From: Notospermus geniculatus
Lineage: Eukaryota > Nemertea > Pilidiophora > Heteronemertea > Lineidae
NCBI GenBank assembly: GCA_002633025.1
Contig: NMRB01000185.1
Location: forward strand, 22,930 to 86,929
Reading direction: 5' to 3'
DNA length: 64,000 nucleotides
Shown: piece after piece, positions 47,887 to 60,790 of the stretch
How the letters are laid out: each line of letters begins with the position of its first letter
How positions within the stretch are numbered: the first letter of the stretch is position 1
Position numbers and translations under genes: made by a program
Notes under the pieces: generated by a model
The model's input: the letters and a program-made list of their open reading frames with translations, nothing else
Database searches by the model: none
What the model was told of the DNA's origin: nothing

Positions 47887-48640
47887 CTTGCCAAGGCGTA
47901 ATGGAAATGAGGAGTCTCACTCTAGCAAAATCTCGGGTCTCCCCTCCAGAGCAGGGGCGGATCAGGGCCGACCGCACAGAAAGTCCGATAGTGCTTTCGG
48001 TGCCTATGGGCGGTTTAGTTAACGGGAAAATGCGTTATAACTAACTGCTGACAGGCGCTGGCAGCACTACCGGAGTTTCTCTGCGGTCGGCCCTGGACTT
48101 GGGAAAGAGGGGCATGGTCGTCATCTCTCTCATCACAGCCAATATCAAAACGAGGAGGTGCCTCCCTCCCCCTTCAAGGATCTGTGCTGGCAGACGTAGG
48201 CCAACTGGTAGCTGTAGACAACACTGCCCACCTCCACCCTACAAATTCCATCCCCCAGATCTGGAAAAAACCAATATCCACAAGTTCCAGCAGTATTTGT
48301 TTCCCTCTCCATCATAAAATGTAATTCAAGGCAAATGTGTACACCTCCTTGATATCACTATAAAGATTGGAGATACTTTAATTTGTAGGTGATGTTTTCG
48401 TTGGCTCTTCTTACAATGCAGCTGTAGTACGGAAATGGATCGCGGATCATGATGCTACTTCCGCATTCTGAGCAGGTTTCAAATATTCAAGGTAGAAGGA
48501 ATAACTTGGATTAGAATGAGGAATAGTCTTCCCTCTTCTTTGCATTTGAAAATAATCCATTGAGTTTGTCAATTACTGTGTCCCTTGGCAAGACACTTCA
48601 CCGTGATTGCATGGTTTACCAATAGGAAAGTGATGGGCAG

Positions 48641-48817
48641 ATGACTTTTCACTTCGGTCATGCAACATGTTCCTCAGACACCACCAAGCTAAAGGAATCC
48701 TCCATTACAGAAGCAACAGATGCCAACAGGGAGTCTTTCAAAGGTGGTATGGCTGCCACCAAGGAGTCCTTCAAAGAAGATTTAGCTGCCACCAAGGAGT
48801 CCTCCAAAGAAGATTAA
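48641..48817 (+). other. 58-codon open frame entering the 11-residue repeat array
   Basis: ATG at 48641 opens MTFHFGHATCSSDTTKLK, then a diverged unit ANRESFKGGM, then AATKESFKEDL and AATKESSKED before TAA at 48815-48817. Later units keep the same peptide but are cut by TAA. This could be a decayed coding repeat or simply an open stretch of a minisatellite. No homolog recognised. Confidence 0.3.
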
Positions 48818-49438
48818 GCTGCCACCAAGGAATCCTTCAAAGAAGATTAAGCTGCCACCAAGGAGTCCCAAGATGGAACTTGGCTGCCACCAAGGAATCC
48901 TTCAAAGAAGATTAAGCTGCCACCAAGGAATCCTTCAAAGAAGATTTAGCTGCCACCAAGGAGTCCTCCAAAGAAGATTAAGCTGCCACCAAGGAATCCT
49001 TCAAAGAAGATTAAGCTGCCACCAAGGAGTCCCAAGATGGAACTTGGCTGCCACCAAGGAATCCTTCAAAGAAGATTAAGCTGCCACCAAGGAATCCTTC
49101 AAAGAAGATTTAGCTGCCACCAAGGAGTCCTCCAAAGAAGATTAAGCTGCCACCAAGGAATCCTTCAAAGAAGATTAAGCTGCCACCAAGGAGTCCCAAG
49201 ATGGAACTTGGCTGCCACCAAGGAATCCTTCAAAGAAGATTAAGCTGCCACCAAGGAATCCTTCAAAGAAGATTTAGCTGCCACCAAGGAGTCCTCCAAA
49301 GAAGATTAAGCTGCCACCAAGGAATCCTTCAAAGAAGATTAAGCTGCCACCAAGGAGTCCCAAGATGGAACTTGGCTGCCACCAAGGAATCCTTCAAAGA
49401 AGATTAAGCTGCCACCAAGGAATCCTTCAAAGAAGATT
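48713..49438. repeat. 33-bp minisatellite with 164-bp higher-order period
   Basis: Units gctgccaccaaggaatcctt + caaagaagattaa (33 bp). Four such units plus one 32-bp unit ending cccaagatggaacttg make a 164-bp period, seen at 48873, 49037, 49201 and 49365. Copies are almost identical, so the array is young or homogenised. It runs straight into the N gap at 49439, so true length is unknown. Confidence 0.9.
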
Positions 49439-49480
49439 NNNNNNNNNNNNNNNNNNNNNNNNNNNNNNNNNNNNNNNNNN
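49439..49480. other. Assembly gap (42 N)
   Basis: Run of N at the end of the 164-bp array, probably a collapsed repeat. Confidence 1.
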
Positions 49481-50900
49481 TACTATTACTGCTCCAGGGT
49501 CTGTTACACCGTCCTGCCTCGATGTTATTTTGCACATTTCCCACGGCAACTCATACAACAATACATTTTTTAATTATGTGAACGGGCAGTGCTGATATGG
49601 TACATGGATTCCAGGTCACTGTTGAATAGACAATTTAGAAGCCCACTGTGTCCTTGGAAAGAGTCAGCAACATTAACCATTTCACTGGCGGTCAACGTCA
49701 TCGAAAAAACAAAACACAATCATACTTTAACACCTTTCTGCCATCATGAAAGGTCATATGGCCAACATTTCACCCAGCCACCTTACTCACGATTGCTGTT
49801 TAACTTGCAGGTTGAGCCGGAATTGGCTCATTAAGCAAGATATATATACCTCTACACCGATTTGAGACGTCAGATTGTCAAAGGATCTCAGAAAATTGAC
49901 TGGATTAGAGAACCTGCGACTCAAAACGCCACAATCGCTTTCTGAAGTCGCCCAATCCATCATGTTCAGGATATAAGCAATTTGCTCCACGACACCAGCA
50001 CGGAAAACAAATCGTGGCGAAAAAAACGAAAATGAGGCGGAGACAATGAGAAACCAGCTGCGCTGATTGCAGGATATTTTCCGCAATCGTTCACCGAGAC
50101 AAAAGTCCCTAATACGTTAAACACAGTCCCAGCGATTCTCACTCCTTCTACCATTCTTGGTATGATTCAATGGGCTTTTGTTTGTCCAAATGTTACGAAA
50201 GTCCGTCAGAACCTCGCTCACCTCATAAGACATAGCTAGCGGCTGAGCCAAACCTGATTTGCCCCGTCTGACGATTGTCTCGCCAAAGCGCACTCGGTCT
50301 GTGAATAGGGTGCAAGACGTTGCAGACATGTTCACGTGCACTATCGCCGTACCTTAAACCCACGGCGCGAATAAAACGCGACTTATTTGATGGCACTAGT
50401 CTTTGTTAGAGCATCAACGACAAAAGGTGAGCACCTTTTTTATTGTGTGGTGTTCTATAACTGCCCCAGAAATTACAGACTAAGAAAGGAAGATATTGTT
50501 GGCCATCTTTCCCATCGGATGATATGTCTTTTTGTTCAGCATTCCTCGAAAACCACCCGTGACTATTTTGGTCCACGCATTGAAATCTTAGTAATTCCGT
50601 GCGTTCGTTGATACAAAGGTACCAGTGAAACCACAAAATGCGGCACGTGCCGGTTGTGTGCTGGCCTGCATCTCCATCTGTGCATTTGGATGTTGGACGT
50701 CTTTGAGTTGACGAAGACTTACATCACATTTCCTTCATCTTTCACAAACGCTCCCGAGGGGCATGAAAGTACGGTGCCAGCATCACCTGCCTCAGTATCC
50801 AAGATATGAGCCCTGTAACCCCTGCAGCATTTGCAGACTGGGTCACTCAACACCCGATTTTGAAATCCTTCATGAAGCCCTACAGACAAATTTCAGTTTT

Positions 50901-51171
50901 CAGGGTTTCCGCCAGAAAAAATATTTAGGGGGGGGGGGCAAAATGTTAATTCTGGTGTAATATCTCAGAGTGTTGCATGTTTTCAATGTTAATCTGGTGT
51001 AACATGTTTGAGAAATCAGAAGTGCACAGACCGTTGTTCGACTGATGTATCTCTTGAAAGAAAATAAGGACAATTTAGACACTGCTCTGCAATGATAAGG
51101 GGGGCAAGCCCCCCTTTAGATCAGGAAAGGGGGCTCCCTGCCCCTCTTGCCCCCATCTGGTGGAAACCCTG
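50901..51171 (+). mobile_element. Inverted-end element, family D, copy 1
   Basis: 271 bp with ends CAGGGTTTCCGCCAGA and TCTGGTGGAAACCCTG. The inside has a G run, two words of ttaatctggtgtaac type, and gggggcaagccccc. CAGGG ends hint at hAT, but I found no clean 8-bp duplication. Confidence 0.7.
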
Positions 51172-52820
51172 GTTTCAGGAAAGATGTTTCCAGAAATTCT
51201 TCAACAAAATGGCTGTAGCAGTGATGTTGGGACACAGCCCAGAAAACACCATCTGGTTCACCTTTAACATAAACTGTTTACTTCAGTTCAGTTTGAGTCA
51301 TTTAGGTAGCTTCAAACGCCTGTCTGCATGTGGAAAAGGGACGATTTTAAAGAATGTCTAAAGCAGTAAGTTCAAGAATAACTTTGCCTTGAATTCCATC
51401 AAGACTAGCCATATGGGAGAAATTCTTCCCAGAAGGCATTCTCTCAAGTTATCATCTTAAATATCAGGACAAAAATATTCTAAGCCATACAAACTGTCTA
51501 ATGACATGTGAAACTAGTGGGACAAAAATGTCTAAATTTCCCATCGTTTTTGGACACAGGATATGGTGCAAGTGAGCTGCATATAAATGACTTCATAATC
51601 AGTGATAGGGCTGCCACCCCCACGTAGGTCTCCCTCCGTTGAGTTAATAACTCATCGACTTTGCCAAGAGTGACTCATGCAAGCCGCCACAGAAACATAT
51701 TGTGCAGTAAACAGACTTTTTCATGTCAGGAGAACTAGGCCATAGTAAATATGTGGCACGCTGTACCAACAGCTATGATGTCGCGCCACATTCCTTGACT
51801 CTGTTTAGGCCAATATCTTGGAAACGTAAAAACATTCATATACAGACACTAATGTCTTGATTTAGGAAGCCAGAAACTAGTGCAAGCATGAGTTAAATGT
51901 GAAGGACTACGGAACAGCCAAAGGGTAATTTCATGTGCAGTTTGAAGTATCCCCCAGCCTACCTCAAGACACAATTTCAGGAAAGGCCAACAGTGAAAAC
52001 TCGGCAACTCTTTGGGACTGACAGGTGATGTCATAAATGAAAAGGTGTCCTGATTACAGATGTCAATATGAATAGGTATGACCATTTTAGAACTGAACTT
52101 CGGTGTCCTGGCTGAACTATACCCTGGCAGCGGCGTTCATATGGGTTCAGGCCTACTTACAAGCCTGCAACATACTTATGATCCGAAGAGCACTTTGTTT
52201 ATGAGGGGACCTTTAAATCTACCAGGTAGGGCCTATCCATCGAGAATTGTATCACTACCGACAAATCATTTCTTTAAACTTTTTCACCGCTATCTTTAGC
52301 CGTGACGTGGAAGCCAGATAAACAGAGAATGTATAGTTATTTACGCGGAGACCAAGCGCTGAATTATTTGCGCCGAAACATAACATGGTTTACTAGTATC
52401 TCCAAACCTTTTAACGCTTCTCTGAAAAGTGGTCAAAGACGCAAGAAACGGACTTATTTCTGTTCAAGACGGCAAAGGTCAGAGCAATTTGATTTTTTTC
52501 ACAATATAGTCAGGAAGTCTGTTGTCTAAAGTACCCAGACGGTGAACTATTTGAAAAATCTCAAGGTAGTTTTAAAATAAAAACAAACAGCAAGCCTGTC
52601 TGGGAAAAAGAACCCAGAGGAGTCAAGACCAGTTGGTTATCAAAAATATTGCTGAAACAGCTGATAAAAGTATCAGCTGATAATTTAATTTTCTTACCAG
52701 CCTGAAAGTTCAAATTCCTTCTTTCTAACATCAGGATTAAGTTGGGATGTGATGCAACACAGTTCAGTATTGCGAAGAAGAAATGAAATCATATGCACCT
52801 CTTGCAGGACGTACACCTCT

Positions 52821-53126
52821 CGGGTTTCCGCCAGAGGGGGGGGGGGGGGNAGGAGCTCCCTTTCATGATCTAAAGGGGGGCTTGCCCCCTTATTATTGCA
52901 GAGCAGTGTCTTTAAATTGCCCTTATTTTCATTCAAGATATACAACAGTCGAAGAAAGATCTGTACACTTCCGATTTCTCAAACATGTTACACCAGATTA
53001 ACATTGAAAACACGCAACACTCAGAGATGTTACACCAGAATTAACATTGAATGATATGCAACACTCTGAGACATTACACCAGAATAAACACTGTGCCCCC
53101 CTAAATATTTTTTCTGGCGGAAACTG
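52821..53126 (-). mobile_element. Inverted-end element, family D, copy 2
   Basis: Reverse-oriented copy of 50901-51171: gggtttccgccag at the left, ttctggcggaaac at the right, and cttgccccc, cattgaaaac and tgttacaccaga words inside. One N at 52850 in a G run. Confidence 0.7.
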
Positions 53127-56100
53127 TGTCTATTAAGGACATCAAATTTTAGCCCCCTATTTGTCATTCCTCTTTATTTGACCTCTGTAATCAGGACACC
53201 TCTCAATTAAGGACAGCATCTGTCAGTCCAAAGTTCCTTAAAATAGAGAGGTTCCCCTCTATTGTTATGTCATAATGTTCCTTTTTCCATATTGTCTGCC
53301 ACTTGCTTCTCTTTTTAATTGATGTCACAACTTCCGACACCCTCATTGTCAGTTATGCAGATGCCCTCAGTAACAGATTCAACTGCAACCAAGCCCCCAG
53401 CAAATTAGCCAACCAACAGCCTAAGGACATGACATGGCATGAACTCCACTGCTATTGGTAAGGTATGGAACGAATTCCTAGCAAGATGGAGGAAATCTAT
53501 CCAACTTCCCATTGACCGGAGGGTTAACTTTGCTGGGCAACAACCCCCTGCTGCTTAAAGATTTTGGTTCACAAGGCATAAAGGTAAATAGCCAGTTGAT
53601 CCTGCTTGAGTTTACTGATTTTAAATAATCACCTCAGTTGTTTTGAAAAGAAAGCAGTTAATTCAGAATTATATTGCACAGAAATTTATCAAGATTTTCA
53701 ATAATTACCATTTCAGTGCAGAGAAAAGCAGTGGGAGGGTTGACCATATTGACCATTTTTATCCACAAAATTAGCCATTAAAGTAATGCAGTCTCCTGCT
53801 AACAACACAAAGTATCTCAGAGGATAATCCTATTTAAGCCAGGATTTGCCCTAACTGGGGTACCCATGACAAAACACCACCTAAGGGGTCAGTTCCAGCC
53901 ACAAAAATAGGTTTTAATCGCTTCTTTCAACTTGTTTGGAGAAAAAACACAACTACAGGTCATTCAGGATTCTTGTGAGGCATGCTCGTGTGTGGTTTGC
54001 TGGTTTGGCCGATGATGAATGGTTCAGCACTCAAATCCATCAACATTTTTTTGAAGGTCCATCCTCAAGGAAGTTGTTGGGAAACAGCCACCATAAATGC
54101 CTGGAAACCGCTTCACTTCAACTTGGTAAAAGCATTTTTTGGGGAGGCCCTCAACCCCCACAATGAAGGGCCTATGAAATGTATCAATGAACTTGCCCAC
54201 TGCTAGAAATAGGAGCTGTCAGTGAGTTGACCAATAGGTGTCACTACGGCCCAATACAGCCCTTGTTGATCAGTCAGCGACATCCAACCAGTTTTCCTAG
54301 ACTGCCACGCAAATATGAATGAAAAATGTTTAAAAATTTTCTTTATAATAGATAAGATGTGAACAGGTCTCTAGGAACAGGTTCAAGGGGGTCAGATAAT
54401 TGAATAAATATTGGCTTGGTCAACGTGAAATCTTGGGCACACTTCTGACGGCAACAATTTTTAAATTATTTGTAATCTCAATCTTATCTTCAAAAGTCTT
54501 TGCATAAACTTAAATTGGCATCAATCACTGAAGATTTTCTCGACATATGTGTTAGTGTTTTATCTAAGACATATACGAGATATGCCACTTACTACTATTG
54601 TCTGTTGGGTTTAGGATTCGATAGGAACATCTGCTAAATTTTCATGCTCATGGTGGCAAATTCTAGAGACTGTCTTAAGGTGCTCATCCACGTGAGGGTT
54701 TTCCCGTGCCAGATGACCCTCAAATCCAATGGCACAACTACATGTACAGACAATTCTCGAAGTCGCAGATGTGCGCATTTCCAGGCCTGTCAATCACATC
54801 ATCTTCACGACGGTAAACGTCGTAGACGCCCAAATTCAAAAGAGCCCAAATTCAAAGCAGGCGCCCAAATTCAGTTGCCAAATGTTAAAAATGAAATGCT
54901 TTTGAAATAAATTTGACTTCTTAAAACCTAAGGTCTTCACGTTTCTTTCAAAACACGCAAAGATGCGATCATATTTACCAATTTCTAGGACTATTCCACG
55001 GCCATGACGGCCGTCAAACAGCATGTCTAGACATGCTAGGTGCATAACAGAACACTTCCGGGTTCATGGAACTAGTCACAAGTCTTGCGCAAAGCAAGAT
55101 ATTCAATTTCAATAGTGAACATTTTCCTGTCATGAGCGAGACTTATAACAACAACCCAAATTCCCTGGTTTCGTGATGAAATAAGCCCAAATTCAAAAAT
55201 ACAGGGTGCAAAGCAACAGATGTGATTGAAAGGCCTGATTTCCGCCGAAATTGCAACCACAACCTCGATCTGAAACCAGCTGATGTGACGCAATCCATGA
55301 TTCAGCAGTGGTCGACTATGACGCAACGTCGTCGAAGTCACTGTCGTGGGGTTCTCTGTGTCACACGCCATTCAGTTTCAGACCGAGGTTATGTTTGCGA
55401 TTTCGACGGAAGTGCAATTTGGGATTTGTCTATAGGGACTGAACCTGTGACTTCATTGGTGGCAAGAGTGGATGTCGCTACTGTGCCAACCCGACAAACC
55501 ATCAGCCTCCCTAACAAATCAGGACGTAGTTTCCACTGAACTTCCACCATCACTTTCTGCTGAATTTTTGATCACGTGTGTTGAGCCAGTGATAAAGACA
55601 TCAGAAAAGTTATCAAGAACGCACGAGTGCTACCCGGCTTTGTGCAACCGAATGGCAAATCTGATGCAGAAGTACGCTAGTTACCATGGAAATTTCACTC
55701 CAGAAGGTCACGGGTTCGTGTTAAACACAGAAGTTAATCGACAGGTGATGTTAATTTGACTCAAAGCAATTGAAACTTTCTTGCTTCATTTGTTTGGTTC
55801 ATTTGCCAATAAATTTGTTCAGACGTTTTTTTTTGACTGGTGCCGTGTTGCATTGGAAGAAGTTACTGAAACTTGCTGTCAATTAGAGTATCTGGGTTCA
55901 CCAATTCGATAAGTGAGAACAAGGAAAAAGAATGCTCTCACTGCTGAAACTGTAGGTATATTTGGCCCAGTCGCGAAATCGATATTTTAAAAGAACTGCT
56001 TTGAACTTTTGAGTTAAAATATCTCTGAAGTCTGCGAGGCCTGGAAATTCAATTCACATTTTTTTAACCACGTGAGTGCCAAGATTCTCGATATACCAGG

Positions 56101-57460
56101 ACAGCCTGTTACCAGTAAACGAGTAGCGTCTGATCTCTCTCCACCATGATGCCCACATCCTTTGGTGCCCTTTTAAACCCTTCCAAACTGCTACAATTAT
56201 CATTTCAATATGTTTCCAAATGAAGCAATGAAAAGAAACACTTATTAACTAACCCAGTCAGAGAAACGCTACCACAGGGGTACCAAAACAAATTGGTTCA
56301 ATTTAACAAGGGTTCAATAAAAAGGGTCGAAGTGACAATGTGAGACCCTTCGAAAACCCAGCGAGAAGTTCCACCTCTTCTGATGAGGGGGTGTGAAGTG
56401 TTCAATTCTTATCATATTAACCTCTTATGACGATACGCAGGAGGGCCAAACCCTTTTAAAACCTATTTCATAATGAAAGCAAACATTGGCAGATGCAACT
56501 CCCAGATTTCAGGGGTGACAATTTACACAATAATACCTAATTCTGTTCATTGCAAATCAGGGGGTCTTCCGACTTTGTCATTCAAGGGGTTCTGATTTTG
56601 ACCCTTGGGGTGATGACCCGAAAACCTTTACAAAACCCCTCAGATACATGAATACATTATAAACTTTTTCAATTTGCAACAATCGACCCGAAGGTCGGCA
56701 CATTTTTCCTAAATATTGAGTTGCTGAGCGGTAAAGCTGTACGTTAGAGCCCAGTCCTCTCAGGTCGTGGGGGTCCTGACCCAAAGGACCCACGGAAGGG
56801 TATTGTTACTACTGAATGGAGTAATGCCCTACCCTTTCTTCATAACGAAAATATCTTTCATGCTACGCGACCCCATTATGCCCTTGGATCAGAATAATAC
56901 CTCAAGGGGGTGCCGAACAATATCGAAAAACCCATACGCAAAATGGGGCACAGATTCAAACAACTCATACCTCAGGTGAAAATGTGCAATATTGTTCCAT
57001 CTTATCCCCGAATAAAAGGGATCAAACACACCTAATTTAATCCCTTTTTCAACTGAATATTAGCAGACGGAGGGACCCTTCAGAGGGATTCTGGGCAGAA
57101 GAGGTTTCAGCGAGTCCGTTTCATGAACAATTGAAAAACATGACTGTACATTGCACTGTACACATATTCTTCAATGTACATGTAGGAGTGTCATAGTTGG
57201 GCTGAAATAAACTGCAGCCTCCCAAGACCAACATCTAAATATGGACAGTCCACTCAGACCCTTTTCAAAAAGTTTAAAACCTTTAAATTGAATTTATAAA
57301 TAAAGATTCTAATTCTGGTTTTAGGCTTGACCACTTTACTTTTGAACAAATGGACTTGGTGATGAAGTAAAGTGATTTCTGACATCTGAATGTGATTCAT
57401 GCCAAGATGAAAATGAAGTTCTAGCCAACCATAGTTTCAGCAACTACAGGTGACAAGAAT

Positions 57461-57926
57461 GACTCTGGATCAAAAGACGGTCTGAAGTTGACTCTGGACC
57501 AAGAGATGGAGTGGAGCTGACTCTGGATCGGAAGACGGACTGAAGCTGACTCTGGACCAAGAGATGGAGTGGAGCTGACTCTGGATCAGAAGACGGACTG
57601 AAGCTGACTCTGGACCAAGAGATGGAGTGGAGCTGACTCTGGATCAAAAGATGGACTGAAAGCTGACTCTGGATCAAAAGATGGACTGAAGTTGACTCTG
57701 GATCAAGACAAACTGAATTTGACTCTGGACCAAGAGACGGACTGAAGCTGACTCTGGATCAGAAGATGGACTGTGAAACTGACTCTGGATCAAAAGATGG
57801 ACTGAAGTTGTTGACTCTGGATCAAAAGACGGACTGAAGCTGACTCTGAAAGATGGACTGAAGCTGACTCTGGATCAGAAGATGGACTGAAGCAGACTCT
57901 GGATCAAAAGACGGAGTGGAGCTGAC
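57461..57926. repeat. 29-30-bp minisatellite on gactctggatcaaaag
   Basis: About 15 imperfect units; many alternate in pairs, ctgactctggaccaagagat + ggagtggag, then ctgactctggatcagaagac + ggactgaag. Confidence 0.9.
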
Positions 57927-58702
57927 TGCTAAAATGCTCTAGATATGGCTACCACAGCCTTCACCTTCTACCAATACTCATGCAACACTTTTTTATCGAT
58001 GGCCATTTTCAGTTTTTGCTGTGAGCAATATCTCTCTCTTTTGTACATCAGCAGGGGTAGGTGCAAAACCTTGATCCACAGCTCCGTTTCTTTCAACTGA
58101 AGTTCACCTCGGACCAATAAACCATGTAGGTGTTTTAAAATTCATTTCAGTTCAATTTTCTCTGAATCACCAGCTTTTTTCTTCAAAGGAACTACAACTG
58201 TACAGGTCATCCTGGTCAAGTTAGCGTGAAATGGACCATGCATGATGTCAACAAAGCACGAATTAACACACCTGAACTATGTGCTGAAACGTGGGAGTCA
58301 ACCTGACTGGTGTGTACGCCACGCTCCGCAAAAATTCCCACACTCCTACGGGCAGCATCAGCAACAAAAATAGAATCAGGACCTGTTCGAAATTAGCCAG
58401 AGTTTAACATTTTAACGAGCCATTAAGCGACATTACTGCCCTTCAATGATGTCCCTTTTCGTTAAGGATCTTGCCGCAAAGAAGTGAACTCTTGCGAATA
58501 ATAAGGCCCCTCCTCAACAAGTCTCTGGACAACTCTCTTTGATAAAATGAACTTTTTGGTGCTTCATTCCCATGGGTCTTGTATTCCTCCATTGAATATG
58601 AAAGTTAATTGAGTAATGAGAGATGCTGTTGAAAGGGATTTCAAAGAGAAGGAAGGGGGGATATTTTGGAGTCGATATGATCATGCATAACTATTTTACA
58701 TA

Positions 58703-58880
58703 ATTCCAAACAGCAGCTATAGTTCCAAATCAACAACTATAGTTCTAATCATCAACTGCAGTTCCAATCAGCAATCAGACTTACTACATGTAGTTCCAAT
58801 CAGAAATTATAGTTCCAAACAGAAACTATAGCCTAAATATAATTCAATCAGCAACTATTTCCGATCAGCAATTTGTTCCA
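58703..58880. repeat. About 20-bp degenerate tandem repeat on agttccaatcagcaactat
   Basis: Eight or nine diverged units, such as agttccaaatcaacaactat and agttccaatcagaaattat. Confidence 0.8.
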
Positions 58881-60072
58881 ATTAATTACCAACTGGTCCA
58901 CTCTCTATTTGTGCAGAAAGTTCATGCTTTTTGAAGCTGAAGGCCTTCTTCAGTTTATTGGTGTAATGACCTGTGTCTGGGATAAACAAGGCCAGAAACA
59001 AAAGAATTACCAGACAATTACAGGACAGCGTGGTTGACAAGTCAATGATTGTATTGTAGTAAGTACATGTACTGTGAATTTGCCTTGCGTGGTCAACCAT
59101 GGCCCCATAACATGGCTACACTGACATTGGGTTATGCACGAGAGACTCAAAATGACAAAGTTTCATCGAATAGAACCAATTCACAACACGCATGCAGATT
59201 TTGCAGATTTTTGAGATGGGATTCAACAAGTTAGAAGACAACTTCTATCAAGTTGGCCCAATCTTCCTATACTGATTTGCATGAAATGCACAAATTATTC
59301 GACCAATTTAAAGTGGAATGGAAACTTCATTGATTGTACGTTGTTCAACATGACCAATTTTGAAGGAGGTTGGAACGTTCTGCATCACGGTCATTGATTC
59401 TAGGATGGGTGGGTATGGTGGGGTGATCTGAACAAGTCCGGGATATCTGGGTGAGGATCTGTACGGATGGTTTGATCTAAATCAGGCAAGGCTTTGCGCA
59501 GACGTGTGCTGATCTTTCAGAACTAACCAAGAGTTTGCGATAGTATTCCGTTGGCAGTTCACAGATGTCGCTGCAATTTTCAGGAAGGAAAGACCGGCCA
59601 ATCAGAGATGTCACAAGGCTAGGAATATCGAGTTGTATGACGTTACAAGATATCAAATGATTGGGCCTGAATGAGTTAAACCAAGTAGGCCTAGGCCTAC
59701 ACCCTGCAGTTTCTCACATGCTATGAATGTGTGCACTGAGAAATTCATTTCCCTTGGAAGGACACGTGCTTATTCAATCTGCAAAATTATGTCTAATTCA
59801 TGTGAAAACCACTTGATACGGGATCCATTTAATCAAAGTTCTCATTTACACATTATATTAGCATAATTGCTACATAGTCCCATTTCCTGCATTGGCAGAA
59901 TTAATTACTATGTTCTACAGGGTGTCCCAAGAAATATATGCGATAGAGTGACAAGTAAAGCAGAATTTGACAAATTGTTCCCTTTTGATGAATATCTTAC
60001 AAACTTCAAACTTCGTGTGCGAGCGCGTGAAGAGAAGCCAGACCAAAGCTTTGCTGTGGGAGGATGAATCAA

Positions 60073-60281
60073 ATGTGACCCGGCACAACAAAATGAGCCG
60101 GAAGTCGCACAGAAGAAGACCGAAGTTGACACCATACAACAACTACAGAAATCGACAAAGTCAAATTTCACAATGGGCATGCAGACAATCCTCAAATCAA
60201 CAAACCGTTGGTGTCACCTTGGACATGTTCGGTCTTCTTCTGTGCGCATTCCGACTCATTTTGCTGTGCCGGGTCACAAAT
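60073..60281. mobile_element. 209-bp inverted repeat (MITE-like)
   Basis: Arms atgtgacccggcacaacaaa, then atgag, and ctcattttgctgtgccgggt, then cac; a further inner pair gaagaagaccgaa / ttcggtcttcttc. It falls inside the longest open frame of the window (59967-60689). Confidence 0.8.
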
Positions 60282-60654
60282 GGTGACCACATGAAGGGTT
60301 ACACAGAACTAGTCTGCACAGAATTTGGCTCTTGCCAAAAGTTACCCCATCTCGCCAACAAGCATTGCCCTCAACACGCATTACTCGTTTTCGTATTGAG
60401 TGGTGCACAACACAATGGTCTAAATGCATCCTTGTGTGTTCAGACAGGCACAATTCGGATATGGCACTGCCTGGAGCAGTGGCGTTTCCTGGAAACCTTA
60501 CTGAGGGTCCACATGCCATGTAAAATCCATAGCCTGAAAGCTGAATGTGGTGTTGCTAAAACTGAGCATCTGAGACGAATAAGCGTGTTTGTGTCTGGTA
60601 GGCGACCATACTTGGACAAAGATTTATCACTGCATACAAATCCATCTTCCATCA

Positions 60655-60790
60655 ATTCGGGTCTAGTGATCAGAGGGTCCCGGGTTTGAATCCTCTGTGG
60701 TGTGAGACTTTGGGCAAGTCTCTTTGCCTTTACTGGCCTCTCTCCAAAGGTGTATAAATGGGTACACGGTCTGAAATGCTCGACTGTGCT
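60655..60790 (+). mobile_element. tRNA-derived SINE
   Basis: Box B-like GGTTTGAATCC at 60683-60693 is followed by the SINE-like body tgggcaagtctctttgcc and ggtgtataaatgggtac. A related word (ttggcaagacacttcacc) appears at about 48592, ahead of the 164-bp array. Confidence 0.6.

Noticed and set aside
54611-54793. Minus-strand peptide CSCAIGFEGHLARENPHVDEHL, resembling the end of an EGF repeat or a small zinc finger
   Set aside because: No sixth Cys follows for an EGF, the zinc-finger spacing is irregular, and the frame is broken just upstream by stops. No splice sites fit Notch EGF1.
55222-55759. Two overlapping plus-strand frames that could be one frameshifted gene
   Set aside because: No recognisable domain in either; an ACAG/GTGATG donor-like site near 55745 alone is not enough.
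59967-60689. 240-codon plus-strand open frame as a real gene
   Set aside because: It overlaps an inverted-repeat element and a SINE head, shows no domain or splice context, and its sequence is not recognisable.
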